This document shows positions 23,076 through 33,800 of a stretch of 64,000 nucleotides of DNA, piece by piece. The stretch comes from Gavia stellata (lineage: Eukaryota > Chordata > Aves > Gaviiformes > Gaviidae): assembly GCF_030936135.1 (NCBI RefSeq), contig NC_082611.1:12353001-12417000 (forward strand). Reading direction: 5' to 3'. Within the stretch, counting starts at the first letter, position 1. Each line of letters opens with the position of its first letter. Both the position numbers and the translations under genes were made by a program. The notes under the pieces were generated by a model that was not told where the DNA came from, searched no databases, and saw nothing but the letters and a program-made list of their open reading frames with translations.

Positions 23076-24170
23076 TTTTCTGCATGTAGCCTCTCAGGAT
23101 TGAGATTTTTGTAAAAACAAACAGTGATCTGCCTATTAGCAAAAGCTTGAGCACCTGTAGCTAAAAATTTAATAAGTTGGTAATTGTGTCTCCAGCTGCT
23201 TGTTTGCAGTTTTCTCTATTGTCATTAGCTCATCACATCACTAAAATAACAAAAATGGCCAACTAACTTGCGAACTAGACAAGCATTTTGATTTGGGCAT
23301 GAACCACCACCTCAGCTGCAAGGTGGATGGTGCTTCAAATTGCATTTCCTGCAGACTGCAGGAAATGGAAAACCATTCATGGGCTGAGACGACTTCTGGC
23401 TGACGAGCCTTTTGGCTTTACAGTCACTGAAGCTTCTGTTGCGTTTTGGCTTCTCTGCAGATTGTGCTTTCAGCTTTCTTTGTGTGTTCACTAATTCCTT
23501 TTTTTTTTTTTTTCTCTCCCCAGCTAGGCTTCTTTTAGTCATTCATTCAAAATAGCTAAAGTTAGGTTTCTTTTTTTTCCCCATGACTTACTTCTCTATC
23601 CTGTCCAGAGTATTTTTCTCTGTTACTGGCTGACCTTACATAATTAGAAGAGCTTTAAGAATGACTTCAGTAGTTTGAATGTAGTCATTGGCCATATATT
23701 GTGTATGTAAAAAGTGTTGAACCAAAGTTCAGTGACACCCGTACACGTGACAAGCCTGGATGCTGTGTCCCTTTCACTTCACAAAATAAAAGCACAACGA
23801 ATATTAGAACACCACCTTATGCTTCAGCCATAGCTAGGGGAACTTGCGAAGTAACTGTTCCTGACAGGCTAGGCTGAAGTACCTTTGAATACGATGTACA
23901 GTAAGCATACAAAATTAGCTTGGTGCTTGAAATACGACCTGCTGCAATGCCGATTTTTTACATTGTTTGTAATAAACTGAGCTTGAGATAGAGTACTATG
24001 GACACTGTTATTTCTGTGACAAAACCTGATTGTATCGTGTGCCTTTCTGAATTGTTTTCTCAATTTTATGCTTTCATTGTTTAATGTAAGTGCTCTGTAA
24101 ATTATTGGAAGTAATTCTAGAGAAAACTAAACATGAAATCCCTGCTCTGTAAGGACGGTGTGAAATCTTT
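23076..24170. other. Spacer between ZC3H7A and TXNDC11
   Basis: About 1.1 kb with no convincing gene. It contains a T15-type run near 23500 and two more AATAAA motifs (23785-23790 and 23971-23976) that may serve alternative ZC3H7A ends. A basic minus-strand ORF at 23312-23542 owes its lysines to the T-run and is not believed. Confidence 0.6.
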
Positions 24171-24695
24171 AATGAGTGCCGGGGGGCTGTGGGGGAGCAG
24201 CAGCTGGCGGGGCTCGGGCCCCGCACAAACGGAGGCGTCACGGGGGGTTATTACTCACTGATCCCGCCGACGGGGATTTTACCGACGTCCTGCACAGGTA
24301 GCAGGAGGCGAAGGAGGTCATTCTTAACGCGTTCTTCCTGAGGCCGCGGGGAGCGAGCGAGGGCCTCCCGCCGCCGCCCTCACGGCGCTCCCAGCCCGGC
24401 CGCGGCCTCTCCTGCCGCCGGGCCCGCGCCCCGCGCCCGGTCCCGGCGGGACCGGCTCTGCCCTCGCCTTCCGGGGGGTCCCGCCTGCCGCCGGGGGACC
24501 GCGCCCCGGCCCCCCCCTCCCCGCCCCGGCCGGGCCCGGGCGCCTGTGCGCCTGCTCGGGGCGGCGCGACGTGGCGGCGGCGGGTTCGCCGGCGGAGGGG
24601 GCCGCCCCGGCGCGGCTGACAGGCGGGCGGCAGGGAGACGTGTGCGAGCGGGAGCGGCCCGGTGGCCCGCAGCCCTCCCCGCCTCGGCCGGGGGG

Positions 24696-24841
24696 ATGTC
24701 GTTATGCGGCGGCTCCGGCCCGGCGGCTGCCCCTCGGCTGCGGCCTCGCGCCGCCCAGATGGCGCGGCGGCCCGAGCTGCTGTGCGGCGCTGCCATCGTG
24801 CTGGGCTGCGCCTTCCTCGTCGCCCTCAAAGTCACCTGCAG
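24696..24841 (+). CDS. TXNDC11: TXNDC11 coding exon 1 (start and membrane segment)
   Basis: The ATG at 24696 gives [20 protein letters not shown]; a second in-frame ATG at 24759 gives [17 protein letters not shown], matching a conserved internal MARxRPELLCG of mammals. I chose 24696 because MSxCGG also matches the mammalian start. The hydrophobic stretch after ELLCG is the signal-anchor or transmembrane helix. Donor GTAATG is followed after six more bases by a G14 run. Confidence 0.88.
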
Positions 24842-27800
24842 GTAATGGCGGGGGGGGGGGGGGAGGCGGCGGCGGCGGGGGAGCGGGCGGGCGCCGGGCG
24901 GACCCGAGGCACGCGGGGCCCGGACAAGGGAAGCGGCCGCCCGCCGCTCTTCCTGGAGGCGGTGCGTGCCCCGGAGGCCTGGGGCAGAGCCGTCGGCGGG
25001 GGTCCCGCCCCGGGGCCTGCGGGCGTGCCGGGGCGGGCGGCCGGGGCTGGCCGGGCCGGGGGTCCTCCTGGGGCGCGACCCCTGGTGCCCGCTCTGGCCG
25101 CGCGTCCCCCTGCGCTCTATGGTCGGGCGCCGCGCGGGGCCGGGTCGCGTCAGGAGCGGCCGTCCCTGGGGTGGGTGACGGACATCTTCCTCCCGGGCCC
25201 AACGACATGCCATCCCCATGGCAACGACGGCCGTTCTCGTGTCGTGGGGGAATACCGTCGCCAGCTCGGCGGCGGGGGCAGCGGGGCCCGGTGACCCGGG
25301 GCGGGCAGGGCAGGGCGGGCGGCCCCTGCTCCCCCGTTAGTACGTGGGTGGGGGATGCGCGGCGGTACTTGTAAGGCGCTGTGCCTTCATCGGGGGGCGG
25401 CGGGGTGCGGCCGTGGGCGCGCAGAGGGCCGCGCACCTGAGGGACAGGCACTCTGCTGAGGAACCTGGTTTTCCTCATCTCCGGCGGATAACTCGTACCT
25501 CGCGTCGCCACGGAAGGACTGAGGGGGCAGGGGGCTGAAACCCTTTCCTCAGCCGGCAGCGTCGGTGTGGGGGTACACAGTGGGGGGAAACGGGTCTCTT
25601 CTGGCTCGTCCGTTGGTGTCGGCACCCCCGTTACCTGCACCTGCTTCAGGCAGAAGGACGCTTTGCCTGTCTGGTGGTGCTCCTCTCGGGAGCTGGAACT
25701 TCATTGCAAAAGGCTCTTTGGTCCCCGTGCGCCGCGAGCCCGGCGGGAGCAGACGCGGGAGCGCGGATCCAGACGATGTTTGTAGCTGGAGGCGCGGGAG
25801 GGTCGGGTGATGTGCGGTACGTACGTGGACGTGCTGCAGCTGAGCAGCTCAGGTCTGGAGCCCACACCGGGATCTGAATGTTCTGGGTGGGTTTTAGGGC
25901 AAGGTGACCGTTACATGCTTCACGTCATACTGTATTAATTTCAGAATGTCTGCTGCATTTGAGGATTCATTTTGGGAGTGGCAGAAGGCTACAAGTATCT
26001 GATTACTTCCCTATTCTGCAGAATCTGACAAATTTTTGTTCCAAGAAACACTTGATTCACACATAATGCTTCAGAAAAAAACTAAGGCCTCTGTCCGCAG
26101 AGGCGGTATTATTTGAATCGGAGTGAACTTTAGTCTATGAATGAGTTGCTCTGTGAGCAGCAGTGCCTCTCTTCCAGTAGTCTGTATCTCACAGTGACCA
26201 GATAATTTAGATGAAAGCGTAAAGCTCTTGCCATATTACAGAATGTATGGGGAAGGATTTCTGAACTTAATCACCTCCCCATTTTACTTTCCATTACTAA
26301 AAAATTAATTTATTTTTTTCTTTACACTTACAGTGATGCTTCTGTTTTCTTCCTGCTCTCCTTTATTTAAAACCTGCATGTTCCTGTCATTTTACTGCCA
26401 GCTGTGTTTGAAAGCTCACAAACGGAATGTGCTTGGAATGTGCTTCTCGCCACCCTGTACTCTGTACGGGATGTTTGATTAGAGGGGTTTGGCTTTTCAG
26501 ACTGTAGTTAAATAGACAAACTAATATGAGAAGAGTATTCCCTGTTCTGTTGCTGTCAGAAACATAGAAAATTAATTGTATGTGTTAACTATGATGACAG
26601 TACATAGTTTCTCACCACACATCAGTATGGTTTGTAAGCAAGTCTTAGCACCAGAGTACAGTTACTACCACTACGCTTACAACACGTAACTTTCGAGACC
26701 AATGGACAAAAAGTATGGAAAGGGAAAATTCCTTTACTAGAAGGCAATCCATTAGTGGGGTTTGAGGTATTGCAGGATTATAGTGATTCAAGGAATAGCC
26801 AAAGGAAGCCTGACCTAACATGTGTTATTATGGAAAGCCTGTGGTTTAGAACCTGAATTATTTCTGGCACTATGCAAATGTCTTTCGAGACAACCCCACC
26901 CTAAGGACCTTGCAGTCAAAGGGGCTGATCCTACAGGCACTCGCATGTGCTTTCCTTTATTACCAGGTTGTTCTGTTGAAATGAGTTTAAGTTTTTATAG
27001 GCTCTGTGCAGCAGGTAAATAACACAATCAGTGTTTTAGGAAACCGTATGTGATTATTAGTTTGTATAATCATTTCTTATGTAATCCTCAGTTTATACTT
27101 GTACAATTTTTAAGGGTTCCGAGCATTACTCTCTTTGTAAACCCAGGAATTATGTACAAGTACTCTGTAATATCTTTGGTATTGCAGAGGGAGACACTAC
27201 CAAGCAAATCAGCTTAAGAAGCTGGTCATTATTGATTTATGGTGTTTTGGTTTTTAATAATTACTGGAGTGTTTTCATATTTGAAGGTAACCATGTAGTT
27301 CCTGACTCATTCATGTCATGGGACTTCTGTTGATCAGTTTTGCACTTCCTTGCAATTTGGAGCCAATTTCATAGGGCTCCATTTTTTGAAGGCTTACGCT
27401 GTAACTCTTGAACCAGTTGTCTAATTCCAGTTTAATTCAGTAGAGGAAGGAGAGGTTTTAAACATATTTAGGTTGTCCATTTTCATTAAACTGGTTTAAA
27501 AGAGGAGAAATTCTAGTTAATGTCTCTGAAGAAGTATGTGTTAGTGTGAGATCAACACTTAGCTGCCCTGTTTCGCTTTTAGCAGCTAATCAGCCTGCGC
27601 GTGCTGACCGGTGAGTTAGAGCCGTAGTGCGTCAGTGTGTGTCCTGTCCAGCTGGCAGCTAGAAATCACGGGAAGAAGCTAGAAGTTGGGCTGAGCGCGG
27701 GGTGCAGGAATGGGAGGCAGCTGGGGGTGTTGGTTGTGAGATGACATAAGAACCAAAGGGTTGGGGAAGGAGGTGCTGGGTTACTGATTGGGGGAGAAGG

Positions 27801-30800
27801 GAAGGAACAAAGGTAGAAGTCCATAGAAGAAACTAGATTTTTGGCCATCTGTGTGAAAACGTGATTTTATGTGTAGTGGAATTAATGAATTGTAAACATG
27901 AGGAACCATTTAATATTTTCAAAATTCTGGATTTTGAAGCAAATACTGTCTCTTATGTATGAATCAAGAATTTCCATAATTTTTAGAAAATATAGTGAGA
28001 CTGATTCTTAAATGTTGAGCTTTAAGTGTATGCTTAGTAACCTGGAAATGAGAGAAGAGCAGTGGCTTTTGTGGGTCTGTATTGTAAAAACAAAGGTACT
28101 TCTTACAAATCAGAATGATTGTAAAGTTTGAAAATGTGGCAGCGTTGTTTGGAGGCTGCTTAATGTATGAGTTTGACAGTGTTCGGGGCTTAATAAGTTC
28201 ATCACAATTACTAAAATGGTAACCTGAGAAGGGTCAATTATCAGGTACAAAGATTTTTGTGTTAGCTTTTTATTGCGATACAAGGTAAACGAATGCACCA
28301 TCTTTCCTAAAATTTCCTGTCGCACAAGGAACCATGGCAAGATTGAGCATTACAGTGGTGCAGTCCCGTTTTTAATTTTGGAATTAAGAGAATATAAAAA
28401 AAGAGAATATGATCATTCACTTGCATTTAAGGCAGTTTATACAATAACAACTTCTGAAAACCTTGGAAATGCAGAGTTCTGGATTGTTTGATTGCTGGTT
28501 TGATAGAAAATGGTTTTCTGAGTATTTGGTGTACATTCTTGGTATTACTGGTCAAACTAATTTCTCTTAAGAAACTTAATCTGTAATAATCTCTTTAAAT
28601 CGAGACTCTCTATTTGTTGATATTGTCCTTACATTGAAGAGGAAATGTGCCCTGAACAGTCTGCAGTCCCTTCTCTAATCAGTAAATTAAACTAACACAC
28701 ATTTACATATTTTTTCCTAATACAATGTAAAAGAATAAAAGTGTAGAATACCTTAAAACAAAGCGTAAGGCAGGGTAATAGTATCTGTTTATACAAAGAT
28801 CACATCACAAAACTTTATGACCAGTGTCTCTTCTCTTATCAGGGTGCTGTTACCTAAAGTACAAATGTTAAAAGAGGATGAGGCCAGGGAAGAAATCCAA
28901 AGAAATCACTCTTCCTGGTAATTTTATGTGCTATAGCAACCAGCAATAAGAGTGCGAGCTAACATACCTGTAAACATAGTGCATGGTATCACAGTGTGAC
29001 TTTCTAAAGCTTGTTAAAGGTGATCTTCAGATTTCTATGGTATTTCATGAAACTAACTCAGATAATGTAAGTTGTAGTCATTTGCATCAATTTCTAAAGT
29101 TTTGTCACTGCATGACCTTTGCTAAGATTAAAAATTAGGGCTTTGGGCACACTTATTTAACTGCTGCTGTATAGTCTCAGTAACCTCTCTTGATTTCCTT
29201 CCTGCAGCCGAGCAAAAGATGTAACAATGCCAGCGAAGCTTCCAGTGAATTTTTTTTCCACAAGATCTCCAGTCATTGATCTTTTTCGGGGACAGTTAGA
29301 CTATGCAGATCACCTTCGTCAGGATTCAGAAATTGTGCTGTATTTCTTCTATGCGCCATGGTGTGGCCAGTCCATTGCAGCAAGAGAAGAAATAGAACAT
29401 GTGGCCAGCAGATTGTCAGACCAGGTAACTCCAGAGAAGATACGAATCTTAAACATGACCTGATAGCTTTTTAATCTCCAATCAGCTGATGCTAATTTCT
29501 GTCGTCCCATGGGAACCAGTAGGACTTGAATGTGCACATTTTAGGGTAACTCGGCTAGTCATCTTAATTTTAATTTAACATACGGCGTGTTAGAATAAAT
29601 TGAGAAAAGCTGTGATTCCTGCTCAGTTGTCTGTTATTTCTGCTCCTGAGTGGGGAACTCTACAAGTTTCTTCTGTAAAGTGTTCTCAGATTTATTCACC
29701 TGTCTTCAGACAGAAATTATAGGGCGTTTGCTTCCAGCTCCAGGATCCTTGGAGGCAGTGGTAATCATATAAAATTGCAGCCATAGCATTGCTTTCTAGC
29801 AGTTCATTACCTGTGAACAGCTGTCCTAAACTTCTGCTCGTCGAGCTCCACTCTGCAGAAAAAGTAGTTAATGCGAATTATGACTAAGTTAGTAAATTTG
29901 AAGGATTTAGACTAAGAAGCTTAAAAACTAGAGAGAAAAGTGACCAAAAGGATTGCTGTTGCAAAATGACAAAAAAAAAAAAAAAAAAAAGTCTTGTGTG
30001 ATAGAATTAAGAGGAGCAGATACAGAATATCAAGTTGAAAAGACACTGAAAATAGCAGATGGAATGGATTGAAAAAAATACATGTTAGGTAAAAAAGGTC
30101 ACAGTAATGTACTTTGTTAGCTGTGAATTTTTACCTGCTTTGCAGGTGCTGTTTGTGGCTGTAAATTGCTGGTGGAACCAGGGGAAATGCAGGAAGCAGA
30201 AGCATTTCTTTTATTTTCCTGTGATACACTTATACCATCGGAGGTAAGATTTCTTACATAGAGTCTGGGGGTTTTATTGTTGTTTTGGGAAACAGAGATA
30301 TTGTATAAAACGTTGCATTTTGAAAATGTTATATTTATGGCAATAGTAAATAGTTGTAGAGGAGGAGATTCTGGGTGAAGCTCATCTTGTATGCTACTTA
30401 GGTGTCAAGGAGGGCTGTAAATGTCAGTTAAATGACATGCTGCGCAATTCTTCATCCTTAAGGAAATTTTCTTTTGCCTGTGCATCTCCTGGAAGTTCTG
30501 CCTCCAGTGAAAAGTAAAGAATTCAGATATGTATATTAATTTCAGTTGTCTGCTTGCTCTGTAGATGGATTATATCAACTGGTCCCAACTTGTGACAGCA
30601 ATAAAGTATGTACTTAAGGGCTATTAAGTTAGTGGAATTCAAGTGCATATTTAAATGGCACTATGTACTGAAGACTTTCTTCTAAATTTGACCTTTATAC
30701 TCACTTTTTATGCTCCAAATGTTGAGAGATCATTGTACAAAATTTTATATAACCTCACTTTTGTTTTTTAGTATTTGTATGTATTATCCTTTTTTTTTTC

Positions 30801-33800
30801 CTCTTTGTGTGGAGCAGAAGGTGAGGAAACACACTTTCTAATGTTTAGGTACAATAGAGCTGGATGCTGTGTAGTTTATCACTTGCATTTTGCATGTGTA
30901 CTCTAGTCTTGAACTGCAGCTCTCTTCCTTTACAGAGGCTGATCTTGTTTTTTGAGGGGGAATTATGTATTAAGGAGGAACAATCCTGATCTTTGTCAGA
31001 TGAACTTGGAATAGACACAGATGGCACTAGCATAATTTAAACTGTAATAAAAAAACCCCACAACAATCCCACTTGGATGTACATTGACTTAAACTTATTT
31101 GATCTTGAAATCACAACACAATAGATGGATACACTTGGATAACCTTAAACAGAGTTGTAAAACAAGATGAGGTGTAAATTCATATTGATACTTCATAAAA
31201 ACCCCAAGGGCAATGCAGCCCTCATGCCTGAGATATTAAACCTCAAATGTTGCGTACTGGGCATGTGACATGTTGAAGCAGTGCATGTTGCTGTTAAGAC
31301 AAAGGTTTGTAATAAACCGGTGTAGGATGTAGAATAATCTAGTGGGCTCTAGAAGACCATTTCAAAGTATCAGAATATAGGTATCTCAGTGTGAGTTTGA
31401 TATTTTTCAGAGTGTCTGTATGTATAAACTATATTAAAAATGCATCACATTGAATTCTTCAGTGGGAATGGACTAATTCTTATGCTTTTTGTGTTTGATT
31501 TCATTTTGGACTGTGATGCTTTGTCCAACCTAATGATAATAAATCAGATGCAGGATTTCAAGAGGATGAAGGAGAAGCTCTGGGAACTGTAGCCACAAGG
31601 CCCTGCCCGCCTTCTGTTTTAGCACTACCTAATGTGGTGTGAGCTGTTTTCTCAGATGGCTGGGGGAGAAACTGTAGACTCGCTGAGTCTGTTCATCAGC
31701 AGTGGGACTGGATTTGTCCCTGCGTTATTGAGTTCTACTTGTGAAAGTCTATGTAAAAATACTGCATCTTTTCAGATTGACATGTTTCAGTTTGAACTTT
31801 CTAAAGATTTTAAAAAATCAAGTGAATATAGTGATATTTTTCTGATCTGTATTTTTAAGTCACATGTATTTACTTCAGACAAAGCAGAAAGGTATGGGTA
31901 TGATCATATAGTTCATACCTGCATTTTACCAACTTCTTTAATGGGACTCAGAGGTGGTCTCCATCCCTTTGTCCCCACCAACACACTGCACCTCCTACCC
32001 ATAGACACTGCATTAGAGTCACTGCAGTTTCTGTGCTGTACTTCAGGTCTGGTAACACAACTCCTCTATCGGTTACAGAAGCCACTGTTAATTAACACAG
32101 CGAGCAATTCCCTAGAGGCTGAGCATGCTGTCTATGTAACTCCTATCTCTGCCACCCCCAGGAGGGACTCTCTCTATTGTTAATTTAAGTCTTAATGTTT
32201 TATTATTTTTTTTGGTACTAGTTTTGGACCAATTGAATACAAAGGCCCTATGAGTGCTGTTTATATTGAAAAGTTTGTTCGCCGGGTGATGACACCACTA
32301 CTCTACATCTCGTCTCGATCAAAATTACTAGATTTCCTCTCAAATTATGAGGTACTTGTCTCTCTTCTCTAGCTTTACCACTGTGATTCAGAAAGAGTTT
32401 GACTTGTTTCACAATTAAATTTGATCTGCTCCAAAGTACTAGTTTATTTCCAGGATCCTGAAATCAGTGCCCTGTAAATTTGTTAAAATCATAAAAATAT
32501 GAAATGACAAATTCATAATATTGCTTCCCTGTATGGTGTCTCTTATGATGTAGTGATGCTCTGAATTTACAGTACTTTAGTATGTAGAGACAGCAATCAA
32601 AGTTGTTACCTCACCAAAAAGTTACATATGAACAAGAAAGAAGGGAGAAATCTTTTCACAAAAATCTTGCAGTTAGGAAAGCATTTGAGGAATATATAAT
32701 CGTTGCTTTAATTTTTAAAGGAATATTAAACCTTTCTAATAAGATAAGTCTGTTAAGTAAAAACAAATGTGAAATCGGTTGAAATAACTCAGTGGCTCCT
32801 AACCACTTTGTGTGCTGTAATGTCATGATTTTAATCCACTGGTACATTGTGTTTTATTAATTTTTGGTCTGTTGTGTTCAGAGGTGCCAAGATTGGTAGC
32901 GATACTAGTGGAGTAATAACTTCCAATTAGACAAAATGTGCTTACAACAGAACCATTTATAATCCCTTTATAACTGTTCTTTTCTGTAGTGCACAATGGA
33001 GAAATACCACAATCTTACTAAACCCCAAGCTATTGAAGCACAGTGGAAAACCTGATCAACAAATTGATGCTGTAGTAGTGGCCAAAACATACAAGGGGCT
33101 TTCCAGTGTTTCAGAATGAAGCAGAGTTCCTCTTTGAATTAGCGCGTGTTCTAATGACTGGTTCTGCTGGAGGATGGAGCATGACCATGCTCCATAAATG
33201 AAAGCTGCCACAGCGTAAGGGGATGCGCACTAGTAGTTACCATGGGTAGGTGCTATGCTGTTCATGCTTCGGTTTATCCTTCAGGAGCTATTCATGAGTT
33301 TAGTTTTCCAGTGTTTTAAGCGGGAACTGTGAGTCAGGAGTAGTGAGTTGTGTGTCTGTCTCTGATGCTGATACTTTCTGTCATCACAAGCAATTCTGTT
33401 GTCCTTTCACTGCTTCAGTTTTGCTATTCTAAAACTCTTGTTATTTTTTTGCCTCCTATAGAGATTTGAAAACAGCCGTGCTTGGTTTTTGGTCTGTGTT
33501 CTGTGAATTATTTCTTGGTAGTCTGCAAAAGGTAACTAATAAGCATGGTGTCATTAAGCTTAAATTTGCTTTACAGTAGAAAGTGCTCTTCCCTTGGAAA
33601 AAGACTTACGATAAAAGACAAATTTATGCGGGAATCAAAATATTTTTTTAAATACTACTTAGCAATTGAACAGATATTTTTATTTCAGTGTTCAAACTTC
33701 CCCCCTTCCTGTGCTTCAAATTCTGTGGCTCCAAATACCCGATCTCTGTTTATGTTCAGTGTTTGTTGGTTCTTTTTTCTGAGATGGACTAAGAATAGAG

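Larger units (their letters stand above)
24175..25875 (+). promoter_or_regulatory. TXNDC11: CpG island promoter of TXNDC11
   Basis: GC content and CpG frequency jump abruptly from the AT-rich flanks. The block holds GC boxes (for example CCCCGCCCC near 24518), poly-G/C tracts and the first coding exon of TXNDC11. No TATA box is apparent, consistent with a housekeeping CpG-island promoter with dispersed starts, probably in about 24300-24690. The island extends about 1 kb into intron 1. Confidence 0.85.

Noticed and set aside
23312-23542. 76-residue basic minus-strand ORF in the ZC3H7A-TXNDC11 spacer
   Set aside because: The lysine run comes from a T homopolymer on the plus strand. No similarity or gene signals.
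24380-25640. Long minus-strand ORFs of 279 and 312 residues, and overlapping plus-strand ORFs of 210-267 residues
   Set aside because: They lie in the CpG island, where stop codons are rare by composition. They are Pro/Arg/Gly/Ala-rich with no domain, and conflict with the well-supported TXNDC11 exon 1.
29961-29990. A20 tract as the tail of a processed retrocopy
   Set aside because: No retrogene body, poly(A) signal or target-site duplication could be seen around it.
31632-32183. 183-residue plus-strand ORF just upstream of TXNDC11 exon 4
   Set aside because: It has no recognisable domain or splice context joining it in frame, and the true exon 4 acceptor at 32222 is clear. Probably a chance open frame.
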